From Candidatus Tiamatella sp. (lineage in GTDB: Archaea; Thermoproteota; Thermoprotei_A; Sulfolobales; Acidilobaceae), in NCBI GenBank assembly GCA_015522645.1, contig WALV01000011.1, forward strand, positions 1 to 64,000: a stretch of DNA of 64,000 bases. Reading direction: 5' to 3'. The translations under genes and the position numbers were made by a program. Shown in pieces: positions 7,685-16,492 of the stretch (positions within the stretch are counted from its first letter, which is position 1; each line of letters starts with the position of its first letter). Under the pieces are notes generated by a model, which saw only the letters and a list, made by a program, of their open reading frames with translations, did no database searches and was not told the DNA's origin.

Positions 7685-8743
7685 ATGATTCCATGCATTA
7701 TAGCTAAAACACCTTTAGGTATGGAGAAAACAGCCGCCGCACGTATTAAGGAAATCAAACCTTATATTAAGGTAGAACCATCACCTAAAGGATACCAAGG
7801 GCTACTGTTAGTCTATGATTGTAAGAAAAAAGACATGGAAATCGAAGAGTTCTCTAGAGAAATCCCAGAGATAGAAAGAGCATACATAGTGCAAGCAGCT
7901 GCCCCGGCCGATCCAGGTAAAATAGCAGAAGCTGCTGTAAAGATTATTCAAGGAAAAATAGATGAGAACAAATGTTTTGCAGTTAAAACCGTTAGAAGGG
8001 GAAAACATGCCTTTACCAGCATAGATGTTAATGCAGTTGTTGGGGCAGTAATAAAAGAAAGGACTGGGGCTTGTGTAAACTTAACTAAGCCGGACATAAT
8101 TGTGGGAATAGAGATTATAGAAGAAAATGCTTACATAACAACGTACCCAGGATCGTTTGTCTATAGGAAATACGAGGATAAGAAAATGTTGTATAGCTAT
8201 ACAAGGAAAATAAGTGTAATCCAAATGCCATACTTAGCGGAACCTAGTGTTTCCTATAAAATGGGTGTAAGAGTTGGTAGAGAAGTACAGAACTTTGAAA
8301 TCAAGGAGTTAATCATAGCTCCTATAGGTTTAATTGATGGTTTACCTCTCGCAAAATTTATTGAAGGCGTTGAGGAAGGTATAGAAAGCCGCTATAAAAT
8401 ACAGAAGAAAAGTTACTCCAGAATACCTCATAGAGTTAGGGTAAAGATGCAAGACTTATACCAAGTCGTTAGATCAAGAAGAGATGAACCCTTAATAGTT
8501 TTAGAACCCGAAGGCAATTATATCACGCATGAAAAAGCATACATATGCAAAATTTTCTCAAACAGTAAGAGAATAAATATTCTAGCCGGTTCGCGTGAAG
8601 GAATACCTATAGGTATTTACCGTATAGCTAATAGAGTCCTGGATATCGCGCCAGGAATAACTTTGTCAACTGAATTTGCAGTAGTATCTGGTTTAATAGC
8701 CATAATGACAACGATATACGATTGGGTAGAAGATATTGAGTAA
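7685..8743 (+). CDS. THUMP domain plus SPOUT methyltransferase-like protein
   Basis: A 352-residue cytosolic protein of the COG1818 type. Residues about 60-150 form a THUMP RNA-binding domain (KCFAVKTVRRGKHAFTSIDVN, then the KPDIIVGIEII strand). Residues about 165-345 resemble a SPOUT-class fold, ending in the GITLSTEFAVVSGLIAIMT segment. Such proteins are thought to modify tRNA or rRNA, but no target is shown here. ATG 7685 is preferred over the preceding TTG, with GTGATG upstream. The stop overlaps the next gene's TTG start by 8 bases. Confidence 0.75.
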   Translation: MIPCIIAKTPLGMEKTAAARIKEIKPYIKVEPSPKGYQGLLLVYDCKKKDMEIEEFSREIPEIERAYIVQAAAPADPGKIAEAAVKIIQGKIDENKCFAVKTVRRGKHAFTSIDVNAVVGAVIKERTGACVNLTKPDIIVGIEIIEENAYITTYPGSFVYRKYEDKKMLYSYTRKISVIQMPYLAEPSVSYKMGVRVGREVQNFEIKELIIAPIGLIDGLPLAKFIEGVEEGIESRYKIQKKSYSRIPHRVRVKMQDLYQVVRSRRDEPLIVLEPEGNYITHEKAYICKIFSNSKRINILAGSREGIPIGIYRIANRVLDIAPGITLSTEFAVVSGLIAIMTTIYDWVEDIE

Positions 8744-10010
8744 GAAAGCGATCATCTTGGCAGCTGGTAAAGGAGAACGTTTACGTCCTATCACATCGAC
8801 GAGACCAAAGCCTTCAATACCAATAGGAGGAGAACCAATTATTTGTAAACACATAAGGGCGTTATCTACAGTAGCTGATTCTATAGTAGTTGTTGTAGGC
8901 TATATGAAAGAAAAACTTATAGAAAGCGTGGAGTTATGCAAAGAGTATGACCCTAATATTTCCCGCATAACCATAAAATTAGTTGACCAGCAACAGGAGT
9001 TAGGAACGGGGCATGCAGTAAAGACAGGTTTACAAGAAATAGTGAAAGATGAAAACCTGGATGAAATAATCATTGCTTATGGGGATGTATATCTGCCTCA
9101 CAGAAAGTATGTCGAATTCTTAGATAGGGATGGGGAAATCCTAGCTTCAGTAGTAGATAATCCTTGGGAGTACGGTGTTTTACTCGTAGAACATGGCTTA
9201 GTTAAAGGAGTGATAGAGAAACCCCGGAGAGGTGAAGAGCCTAGTAAATTGGTTTTCTCCGGCCTACTAAAGATGAATCGTATCGATATTGACAGTCTTG
9301 ACGGATTAAGGCTTTCTCCAAGAGGGGAGTATGAGTTGACGGATGCGATTGGAGTTATAGGAACGAAACGGGGATTGAAGCCGTATACTCTTGATAGAGG
9401 ACTATGGACAGATGTGGGGAGACCTTGGGATTTACTAGAAGCCAACTCTAGGGCTATTTTGGAATGCATAGAAAATAATTGTTGGAACTCAGAAAACTAT
9501 AACCTAAGGGAATCCGATAACGGCGAATTATCCGTTTTGCATAAGGAATCCATTGTTGAGAGAAATTCGGTGATTTACGGTCCGGTAGCAATTGAGGCAC
9601 ACGCACGTCTTAAGCCTTATGCTTTTATCAGAGATTTTACACTCCTTTACAGGAATACTGTTGCAGGAGCTCATACTGAAATAAAAAACTCTATGCTCCT
9701 AGAAAATGCTAAGGTTCCACATCAAAGCTATATCGGCGACTCTATAATTGGTGAATACTCCAATCTAGGTGCATCGACTCAAACAGCTAATCTAAGATTC
9801 GATGATAAACCTGTCAAAATGACTATTAAGGATAAAAGAGTTTCAACAGGGAGGAGAAAGATGGGAGCAATTATCGGAGCCCACGTAAAGACAGGAATAG
9901 GTGTTCTTATATATCCAGGGGTAAAAATCGGTGCATACAGCTGGATATATCCCGGATGCGTGGTATCCCGCGACGTCCCTGATAGAACAGTAATGAAATG
10001 CAATAGTTGA
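8736..10010 (+). CDS. Sugar-1-phosphate nucleotidyltransferase with left-handed beta-helix (GlmU-like)
   Basis: A 424-residue bifunctional-looking protein starting at TTG 8736. Residues 5-230 are the nucleotidyltransferase domain: AAGKGERLRPITSTRPKP is the NTP-binding signature and LGTGHAVKTG and YGDVYLP are conserved sites. Residues 260-424 carry hexapeptide repeats (YGPVAIEAHA, GEYSNLGAS, IIGAHVKTGIGVLIYPGVKIG) of an acyltransferase helix. Homologues make UDP-GlcNAc or dTDP-glucose; the exact sugar is not determined. A paralogue next to glmS lies at 58423-59580. Confidence 0.85.
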   Translation: MSKKAIILAAGKGERLRPITSTRPKPSIPIGGEPIICKHIRALSTVADSIVVVVGYMKEKLIESVELCKEYDPNISRITIKLVDQQQELGTGHAVKTGLQEIVKDENLDEIIIAYGDVYLPHRKYVEFLDRDGEILASVVDNPWEYGVLLVEHGLVKGVIEKPRRGEEPSKLVFSGLLKMNRIDIDSLDGLRLSPRGEYELTDAIGVIGTKRGLKPYTLDRGLWTDVGRPWDLLEANSRAILECIENNCWNSENYNLRESDNGELSVLHKESIVERNSVIYGPVAIEAHARLKPYAFIRDFTLLYRNTVAGAHTEIKNSMLLENAKVPHQSYIGDSIIGEYSNLGASTQTANLRFDDKPVKMTIKDKRVSTGRRKMGAIIGAHVKTGIGVLIYPGVKIGAYSWIYPGCVVSRDVPDRTVMKCNS

Positions 10011-10017
10011 TGGTGGA

Positions 10018-11553
10018 TTGAATAGAACTGTAGGATTAGTATATCTCTCTGAGTTGAGAGCGGCTCTTTCAAGTTTAGCTTTCCACATGTTATCAGAGAT
10101 GACAAAGGCATATGGAGCTAACTTGCATAGAGTGACTATTGAGAAGGGAGAAATAAAAAACTGGGATAGTAGGAGTTTCTATCCTTCCAAGTATGCAGTG
10201 CTTTTCATTAGTATACCATATGAACTCATGTACAAAGATTTGTCAAGCTTCCTTCATAGAACAGGTATCCCGTACTTTTCTAAAGCTAGGGATAAGGAGC
10301 CTATAGTGATACTAGGAGGACCAGCTGTTACAGGTAATCCTTTACCGGTTGCCCCAATAGCTGATGCTGTAATAATAGGAGAAGCCGAGGATATTATGGA
10401 TCAGATCCTGGATATAGTCAACTCAGACTATAAAAGACCTGAGAAACTTGGGAAAATGTCTGAAATTAAAGGGGTGCTTGTCTGGGAAGAAGGTTATAAG
10501 ACTGAGAGGGTGTTCGCAAAAGACTTAGATGAATCCTTTTATCCCACTAGGCAAACCCTACCTGAAAATATAGAGCCTATTTGGGGAAGAGCGTTTCTCG
10601 TAGAAGTCTCAAGAGGATGTAGTAGAGGATGCCTGTTTTGCATGGAGGGAAGAATATTCAAGCCGTTCAGATACAGATCCCTTGAATCTATAACTAAAAT
10701 GCTATCCAGTGCTCCAGGAGGCATGGATTCGTATGAAAAACTAATATTATACAGCCTCTCATTCTTCGACCACCCGCAAGCCGATTCCCTTTTGGAGTAC
10801 CTTATAAGCAGTAAATTCAAGGCATCAGTTCCCAGCGTTAGAGTAGATACATTAAACGATAATCGCCTAGAACTAATCAGGAAGTTAGGCCAGAAAACCC
10901 TTACTTTAGCACCAGAAACTGGTAGCACTAGATTATCCAAAGCGCTAAGGAAAGAGATATACGCTAGTCAAGTTGAGCAAGTGGTGGAATCTGCCTTGAC
11001 CATAGGATTACAGCAGTTTAAACTATATCTGATGACAGGCTTTTACGGTGAGACAAAAGAAGACATAGAAGATACAGTAGGCATGATCAATAAACTAGGG
11101 GCTATGATAAAGGCGAAAGGTGGAAAACTAAAGATATCACTTAACCCGTTCATTCCTAAACCGTTCACCCCTTTGCAGTGGCATGGTTTTGCCGGCATGA
11201 ATAAACTTAGGAGAAACATACAGTTAATGAGGGCAATGTTTGGCAAAAAAGTTTCTAGTTTCTCTGCACTTGACCCCAGATATGCTAGACTCCAAACTAT
11301 ACTGTCAAGAGGGGGACCGGAACTGTCTAAGATCATAGCTTTATGGGGGCAAACAGAAGGGTTCCTATCGTCATGGAGGAGTGTTTCATTGAGGCAAGAG
11401 TTGAGGGAGAGCCAATATCTTTCTTTTTGGGATCCAGAATACACTCCGTTATGGCATAAATACATTATTGATCATTTTAACAAGCCAAGTGTACTAAGAG
11501 AGCTATATCTAGCTTTTCTGGATGTTCAGAACAGACTTCCCGAGAATTCTTAG
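10018..11553 (+). CDS. Radical SAM protein with B12-binding-like N-terminus
   Basis: A 511-residue protein. The [4Fe-4S]-binding CxxxCxxC motif is at C201, C205 and C208 (EVSRGCSRGCLFCMEG). Residues 1-180 include ILGGPAVTGNPLP and DAVIIGEAED, typical of the cobalamin-binding-like domain found before the barrel in COG1032 proteins. TLAPETGSTRLSKALRK is a conserved SAM-barrel segment. The specific reaction is unknown. It starts at TTG 10018 just after the sugar transferase; GGTGG lies only 1 base upstream, so the start is tentative. Its 3' end overlaps the convergent Rpp30 gene by 45 bases. Confidence 0.8.
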   Translation: MNRTVGLVYLSELRAALSSLAFHMLSEMTKAYGANLHRVTIEKGEIKNWDSRSFYPSKYAVLFISIPYELMYKDLSSFLHRTGIPYFSKARDKEPIVILGGPAVTGNPLPVAPIADAVIIGEAEDIMDQILDIVNSDYKRPEKLGKMSEIKGVLVWEEGYKTERVFAKDLDESFYPTRQTLPENIEPIWGRAFLVEVSRGCSRGCLFCMEGRIFKPFRYRSLESITKMLSSAPGGMDSYEKLILYSLSFFDHPQADSLLEYLISSKFKASVPSVRVDTLNDNRLELIRKLGQKTLTLAPETGSTRLSKALRKEIYASQVEQVVESALTIGLQQFKLYLMTGFYGETKEDIEDTVGMINKLGAMIKAKGGKLKISLNPFIPKPFTPLQWHGFAGMNKLRRNIQLMRAMFGKKVSSFSALDPRYARLQTILSRGGPELSKIIALWGQTEGFLSSWRSVSLRQELRESQYLSFWDPEYTPLWHKYIIDHFNKPSVLRELYLAFLDVQNRLPENS

Positions 11554-12135
11554 AGGGTATGATGTTATAGGCATCAAACTGTACGGTTCGGGTATACCGA
11601 GAAGTTCAAGCAACCCTTTAACCATTCTCGGATGCCATAATTCATACGCGCTTTTTGCGTCAGATACTAATGCATACGGTATATCATAGGCATGCATTCT
11701 CCTTATCGCTATTGCAAATCTATATAGATTGTTTTTTGTGGATGTGAATATTGGAAGCGGTAGTTCTAGTAGCTTCATTGATCTAGCTAGTAGTCTCGCC
11801 TGCGATTTATCTATATATTTAGCCATATCCGGGTTTATCCGTATCACATTGACATTCCTTACTAATGGAACACGTCTTAAATCAGATAGCTTATCAACTG
11901 TAACTACAACCAAACTGTCAAGGTTCCGGGCTTTCTTCCGGAGATCCCCAAGATTTTTCTCCTCCAAGACTACTCTTGGGATAAAGGTTAGATCATAGCA
12001 TTTTACATTACATTTCTCCAGGAAATCCTTATTGACTCCTATTAACTTATAGCCTAGCAATCGTGCTTTTTCACAAATAGGTGTTAGAGAACCACATTCC
12101 TCGGGATTAACGGATAAGTCTATATAGGAGGCCAA
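11509..12135 (-). CDS. rnp3: RNase P protein component 3 (Rpp30)
   Basis: A 208-residue protein, one of the archaeal RNase P proteins that support the RNA in removing tRNA 5' leaders. The TIM-barrel (PHP-like) family pattern is seen in MASYIDLSVNP, VVTVDKLSDLR, VNVIRINPD and YALVSDAKSAYELWHPR. TTG start with GGTG six bases ahead. It overlaps the upstream COG1325 gene by 16 bases, and both follow L15e on the minus strand, a remnant of the archaeal exosome super-operon. Confidence 0.92.
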   Translation of the reverse strand: MASYIDLSVNPEECGSLTPICEKARLLGYKLIGVNKDFLEKCNVKCYDLTFIPRVVLEEKNLGDLRKKARNLDSLVVVTVDKLSDLRRVPLVRNVNVIRINPDMAKYIDKSQARLLARSMKLLELPLPIFTSTKNNLYRFAIAIRRMHAYDIPYALVSDAKSAYELWHPRMVKGLLELLGIPEPYSLMPITSYPLRILGKSVLNIQKS

Positions 12136-12584
12136 TCCTTACACCATGCAGTCATTTGACTGGACAAGAATTCCACCCAGAAATTACCACGATGGTATCG
12201 GGGTTTGAAGACCACTCTAATAATATCATCTCCTTCCAGAAGCTCAATTCTACCTTTATAAGCGTTTTGTTTCCCAATTCTCAGATATAGATTTCCCGAA
12301 CAATCTGTTCTTTCGTCTAGCGTGTCTAAGAGCATACCGGTAGATGACCTAGCGAGATTACAGAAAACATTTTCCAATAGGAGCATAGCATCTTTTCCCT
12401 TTATAACAATCTGTATAAACTTAATCTCATTGCCATGAAATCCCTTATATACGTGTAACGTAAATCTCTCAGCATATTTCCCCCTGATATCCCTTGGTAG
12501 AAGTTCGAGCATTGACATTTTCACTTTTTCAGGATCCTCAGTAGAATGCGAAATCGTTGACACAACCGCTTCTCTAAGCACCAT
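12120..12584 (-). CDS. COG1325 RNA-binding protein (exosome-operon protein)
   Basis: A conserved archaeal protein of about 154 residues that in many archaea sits between L15e and the RNase P/exosome genes; its exact function is not established. The family N-terminus VLREAVVSTISHSTEDPEKV and LLPRDIRGKY are present. I chose ATG 12584 because GTAGGAGGG lies 4 bases upstream; a longer ATG-initiated form from 12614 or 12623 is possible. The product overlaps rnp3 by 16 bases. Confidence 0.8.
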   Translation of the reverse strand: MVLREAVVSTISHSTEDPEKVKMSMLELLPRDIRGKYAERFTLHVYKGFHGNEIKFIQIVIKGKDAMLLLENVFCNLARSSTGMLLDTLDERTDCSGNLYLRIGKQNAYKGRIELLEGDDIIRVVFKPRYHRGNFWVEFLSSQMTAWCKDWPPI

Positions 12585-12733
12585 TTGCCCTCCTACCTTT
12601 CTTTTCGAGTTCATTTCTACCACGTTACCTTACAGTTTGTTGCTTTACAGTGACATTCTACTCTATTGTTATTATGTACAATGAAGGAATAATGATTTAG
12701 TTAAAACAATTCATTAAAACTGGAAAACTTGGA

Positions 12734-13411
12734 TTACTGCAGGTCTCCTTTGTGGTATTTATAACGAATTTCGTCTGGTACTATAAGCCTTGCTCCTCTA
12801 CTAGCTTCGTGTCTCTTCTTTAATTCCCTTTCCTTGGTTTTCTTCTTCCATTTCTGTTTAGTTGTATTCTTTAACCCTCTACTCTTCCTAAGGCCCCTCA
12901 TCTTTTTACCAGCACTAGTGAGGCCTCTGAACGGCCTGCCTCTATGTTTTCTTGTAGTAACCCATTTCAACTCCGGATCTCTTTTTATTGCAGGATGATG
13001 TGGATCAATGAGTATAACCTCATACCACTTATATCTCCCGTCTTCAGCTACATAGTAACTATTTAATACTACCAGGTTAGGGTATTTTCTTTGAGCTCGT
13101 TCCTCTGCTATAAGTCTAATGCTTTTCGATGGTGCGAAACCGTAAACACCCATTCTTTTCGGCCTTCTACCCTTATTGGGCCTCTGTTTCCTAAGGCCTC
13201 CCTTTCTTACTCTCACGCGTACAATGACAATTCCTTGCTTCGCCTTATAGCCTAGTTGCCGTGCTCTATTAAGCCTTAGTGGTTTCTCTGCCCTGATTAT
13301 ACTTGGCTGTCTTCTCCATCTGATTAAAAGCTGCTTGACATATTCCCCATGAGCACCATTATATGGCCTCTTCCATGTTGCCGCAATGTAATGGTATGCT
13401 GATTTTGACAT
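12734..13411 (-). CDS. rpl15e: 50S ribosomal protein L15e
   Basis: A very basic 225-residue protein with the L15e hallmarks [58 protein letters not shown] and the [22 protein letters not shown] tail. Archaeal L15e is usually about 190-200 residues, so this version has a slightly longer C-terminus ([12 protein letters not shown]). It leads the minus-strand L15e-COG1325-Rpp30 group and diverges from the YchF-like GTPase. Confidence 0.95.
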   Translation of the reverse strand: MSKSAYHYIAATWKRPYNGAHGEYVKQLLIRWRRQPSIIRAEKPLRLNRARQLGYKAKQGIVIVRVRVRKGGLRKQRPNKGRRPKRMGVYGFAPSKSIRLIAEERAQRKYPNLVVLNSYYVAEDGRYKWYEVILIDPHHPAIKRDPELKWVTTRKHRGRPFRGLTSAGKKMRGLRKSRGLKNTTKQKWKKKTKERELKKRHEASRGARLIVPDEIRYKYHKGDLQ

Positions 13412-13585
13412 TACTCTTCTCCCACCATAGAGTACGCTGAATCCAAAGTAATACTATTAAGAGGATATAATAGTTTTCTCTCCTGAACAGGACAGCATGG
13501 TTGCCTGCATTTATCCGGGTTGTTTTCCGTATAAACTATTATTAAGGCCCTTTTTAATGTGTCATGCAGGGCTAAGGTGACATAT

Positions 13586-14803
13586 ATGCCTCCCAGAGAC
13601 ATTCTGCTTGGGGTTGTAGGGAAAACTAATGTAGGAAAATCAACTTTCTTCGCAGCCGCTACTGAAACCGTCGTAGAAATAGAGAACCGTCCTTTCACTA
13701 CAATAGACCCCAATATTGGAGTAAGCTATGCAAGAAAGCAATGCGTTCATGTAGAGCTAGGCTTGAAACAATGTAATCCGAGGAATTCCTTATGTATAGA
13801 AGGTAATCGGTTTATACCTGTAAAACTGATGGATGTAGCTGGATTAGTTCCGGGAGCTCATATGGGTCGCGGTTTAGGTAATAAGTTCTTGGACAATATT
13901 AGGCAGGCAGACGCAATTCTCTTAGTAATCGATGCAAGTGGTTCAACATCAGAGGATGGTGTACCGGTAAAACCAGGCAGTTTCAATCCAGTTAAGGAGG
14001 TTGAATTCATATTAAACGAGATAGATATGTGGATATTCAATAATATTAAGCGAGACTGGGATAAGTTTGCTAGAGCGTTAGACACCGGATCTTATACAGA
14101 CAAATATAGTGTTATAGCTCAGCGATTCTCAGGTTTTAGTGTTAGAAAAGAACATATAATCAGAGCGTTTGAGAGAACCAGGAGATCTCCAACTAAGTTA
14201 ACTACTTGGAGTGATGAAGATCTCATGGAGTTTGTTAAGGTTCTGAGAGAGGAATCTAAGCCAGTAGTAATTGTGGCAAATAAGGCAGATCACCCCATAT
14301 CGACTGAGAACATTAAATGTTTACAAGAACAATTCCCGGAAATACCAGTTATACCGGTTAGTAGTATAGCTGAACTGGCATTGAGGCATGCTTCAAAGAA
14401 AGGATTGATAAAATACATACCAGGAGATTCGTCATTTGAAGTCATACAAAATGTCACTGAACGGCAGCAAGAGGCGTTGGAGTCTATAGAAAATAATGTG
14501 TTACGTAAATGGGGTTCGACGGGCGTTCAAAAAGCGATTAATATAGCAGTGTTTGACGTGCTTAAAATGATCACAGTTTATCCGGTTGAAGATGCAACGC
14601 ATTATACAGACAAGGAGGGGAGAGTACTCCCAGATGCTTTCCTGGTTCCACGTGGGACTACGGCTAGAGGGCTTGCTTATATGATTCATACAGATCTAGG
14701 AAAAGGATTCCTTTATGCTGTGAACGCAAAAACTAAGCAGAGGATTGGTGAGAATCATGTTCTTTACGATAATGATGTAATAAAAATTGTTTCAACTCTC
14801 TGA
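13586..14803 (+). CDS. YchF/Ola1-like translation-associated GTPase
   Basis: A 405-residue archaeal Obg-class GTPase. G1 is [11 protein letters not shown], the switch region contains [12 protein letters not shown]3 is [20 protein letters not shown]4 is NKAD, and a C-terminal TGS domain holds the [20 protein letters not shown] segment. ATG 13586 is chosen because AAGGTGA lies 5 bases upstream; GTG 13559 would add nine residues. It diverges from L15e and converges on pop5 with a 15-base gap. Confidence 0.9.
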   Translation: MPPRDILLGVVGKTNVGKSTFFAAATETVVEIENRPFTTIDPNIGVSYARKQCVHVELGLKQCNPRNSLCIEGNRFIPVKLMDVAGLVPGAHMGRGLGNKFLDNIRQADAILLVIDASGSTSEDGVPVKPGSFNPVKEVEFILNEIDMWIFNNIKRDWDKFARALDTGSYTDKYSVIAQRFSGFSVRKEHIIRAFERTRRSPTKLTTWSDEDLMEFVKVLREESKPVVIVANKADHPISTENIKCLQEQFPEIPVIPVSSIAELALRHASKKGLIKYIPGDSSFEVIQNVTERQQEALESIENNVLRKWGSTGVQKAINIAVFDVLKMITVYPVEDATHYTDKEGRVLPDAFLVPRGTTARGLAYMIHTDLGKGFLYAVNAKTKQRIGENHVLYDNDVIKIVSTL

Positions 14804-14818
14804 GTGAGAGTGTCCTTA

Positions 14819-15280
14819 TTATTTTCCTTGAAAGCTTCTCGCTTTCCTGATGCTTCCGGTTACAGTTATCACAGCTAGCTTCGTAGGGCTACGGGAATTA
14901 TGTACTCCTACGACACCTAGTATACTATCGAGTTTATGGTGATAGACTCGTATAATGACTCTATGACTGCGGGGATTATAGTCTATTAGTGTAAAACCAG
15001 CGTTTACCAGCCCTATCTCGCCAATTATTTGCCTGAAACTTTCCTCAAACCATTTCATTGCTCTCCTATAATTATCTAAGATCTCATTGGAACTATCTAC
15101 AGCTTCTATTACAAGGTACCTTTTCCTAGGCTTTCCTTTTAGCTTTTGAATATGTGAAAAAGAGTTGATGCATGTTGTTTTTGATGCATGTTTTTGTTTC
15201 CTGTAAGTATCTAAGTGAAGGATTACTAGTAATACGAGAACCACTGCTTCTCCATAACATAATATTGTCAAATAGGTCAT
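14819..15280 (-). CDS. rnp2: RNase P protein component 2 (Pop5) with hydrophobic N-terminal extension
   Basis: The C-terminal 100 residues are Pop5/Rnp2: PRKRYLVIEA, WFEESFRQIIGEIGLVNAG, RSHRVIIRVYHHKLDS and ITVTGSIRKA. Before these, about 50 extra residues include a strongly hydrophobic stretch (GEAVVLVLLVILHL) that looks like a membrane anchor and is not part of the family. No canonical start exists between GTG codon 13 and the Pop5 core, so the extension may be real, or translation may begin at a non-standard codon. A tandem repeat lies in the extension DNA at 15165-15196. It converges with the YchF-like gene. Confidence 0.82.
   Translation of the reverse strand: MTYLTILCYGEAVVLVLLVILHLDTYRKQKHASKTTCINSFSHIQKLKGKPRKRYLVIEAVDSSNEILDNYRRAMKWFEESFRQIIGEIGLVNAGFTLIDYNPRSHRVIIRVYHHKLDSILGVVGVHNSRSPTKLAVITVTGSIRKARSFQGK
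15165..15196. repeat. Tandem 16-base repeat inside the pop5 extension
   Basis: Two adjacent copies of a 16-base unit beginning TTGATGCATG (15165-15180 and 15181-15196) agree at about 14 of 16 positions. The unit length is not a multiple of three, so the two copies are read in different frames. This is more typical of slippage in weakly constrained DNA than of conserved coding sequence. Confidence 0.7.
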
Positions 15281-15286
15281 GATGTG

Positions 15287-15343
15287 TCAGCTCGTCGTGA
15301 GTCGATCATCGCAATGCTCACACTGGAGCGACATCCTCATCCG
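15287..15343 (-). ncRNA. Candidate C/D box guide sRNA upstream of pop5
   Basis: Read on the minus strand: C-like box CGGATGA, 15-base guide, D'-like GTGA, 5-base spacer, C' box GCGATGA, 15-base guide, D box CTGA. The 57-base length and the symmetric guides suit an archaeal C/D box sRNA, though the C and D' boxes are imperfect. Nine bases of the D guide (CTCACGACG) are complementary to the conserved CGUCGUGAG of 23S rRNA helix 93, recalled from memory, but pairing does not reach the D box. It ends 6 bases before the pop5 ATG, so it may instead be just the pop5 leader. Confidence 0.35.
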
Positions 15344-15623
15344 ATAAACCATACCATTCTATTTGTATTAAATTTATCCTGCGGTTATACTTACAAGCTT
15401 TATTCTTGAATGTGGGAGTCAGTGGATAAAATATTTGGAGAGGCTTTGGGGCATCAGTTGAGAGAGGATTGATCTCTAGTTACTAATCAGACTAATCCTC
15501 GCAGGGCACACTATATCCTTTAATAATATAATTATAGGGATAATTGTTTTTGGATCAAGAAGCAATACGTTTAATAAAACATTGTTTATAAGGCTAATCA
15601 TGAGATTATAGAGGCGGTGGTTT
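15344..15623. promoter_or_regulatory. Intergenic stretch with hairpin and psmA promoter
   Basis: No convincing gene is seen. A hairpin at 15464-15500 pairs GAGGATT with AATCCTC, with an inner GAT/ATC pair; no box motif identifies it. A TATA-like TTTATAAG at 15585-15592 lies about 32-39 bases before psmA, and GAGGCGGTGG at 15611-15620 is its ribosome binding site. The region also holds the promoter for the minus-strand pop5 side. Confidence 0.5.
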
Positions 15624-16373
15624 ATGGCAGGATTGCCTGGGCAAGCAATGGGTTATGATAGAGCGATAACCATTTTCTCACCTGAAGGGAAGCTCTACCA
15701 GGTAGAATATGCTTTCGAAGCAGTTAGGAAGGGTTGGACTAGCTTAGGGGTAAAATCTAACAGTGCAGTAGTTCTATTGTCCGAGAAAAAGTATGTAACA
15801 AAACTTATGGAACTTGATAGCATAGAAAAAGTATTCATAATCGACGATCATATAGGTGTTACTTTTGCGGGATTCGGATCTGATGGGAGAGTTCTAATAG
15901 ATTATGCCAGGCTCGTTAGTATAAGACATAAACTTCTCTACGGTGATCCGATAAGTATTGAGTATCTAACTAAACAAGTAGCTGATATTAAGCATCAATA
16001 CACGCAATATGGAGGAGTAAGGCCTTTCGGTGTCTCCATGATATTTGGCGGGATAGATCCTGACGGTGCTCCAAGGCTATTAAGGACTGAGCCGGGAGGG
16101 CAATATATTGGTTATCACGCAATAGCAATAGGAATGGGTGCTCAAGGGGCTAACGAGTATTTAGAAGCCCATTATAAGCACGATATGACTCCTGAAGAAA
16201 CTTTAGAGCTAGCGTTCAAGGCAATGATTTATTCAATGCAACAGAGAAATGAGAACATTAAAGAGTTGGCGGAAGAAAACTTTGATGCTGGCATGGCTCT
16301 AGTCGAGACTGGCAAGTTTGGGAAGTTATCGAGAGGGGAAGTAAAGGACGTTCTCTCTAGGGTTCTATCTTAA
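15624..16373 (+). CDS. psmA: Proteasome subunit alpha
   Basis: A 249-residue alpha subunit of the 20S core, forming the outer gating rings. The N-terminal gate and signature (GYDRAITIFSPEGKLYQVEYAFEAV) and the ARLVSIRHKLLYGDP, YTQYGGVRPFGVSMIFGGID segments are typical; no catalytic threonine, as expected for alpha. ATG 15624 has a TATA box and a strong ribosome site. In the archaeal exosome super-operon psmA precedes Sdo1, as here. Confidence 0.96.
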   Translation: MAGLPGQAMGYDRAITIFSPEGKLYQVEYAFEAVRKGWTSLGVKSNSAVVLLSEKKYVTKLMELDSIEKVFIIDDHIGVTFAGFGSDGRVLIDYARLVSIRHKLLYGDPISIEYLTKQVADIKHQYTQYGGVRPFGVSMIFGGIDPDGAPRLLRTEPGGQYIGYHAIAIGMGAQGANEYLEAHYKHDMTPEETLELAFKAMIYSMQQRNENIKELAEENFDAGMALVETGKFGKLSRGEVKDVLSRVLS

Positions 16374-16492
16374 ACTTGACAGGGTTGTTTTTAAATATCA
16401 CACTATATCAGTTCTGCAGAGGATATTGATTTTAATCTGATAACCATACAGGCTTTTAATGATAATTATTTGATCGATTAGGTGGCTATATA

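Noticed and set aside
9098-9469. Long antisense ORFs within conserved genes (also at 11043-11465, 18076-18534, 23738-24226, 55452-55859)
   Set aside because: They mirror the codon pattern of the real genes, have shadow-like composition and no recognisable domain or start signal.
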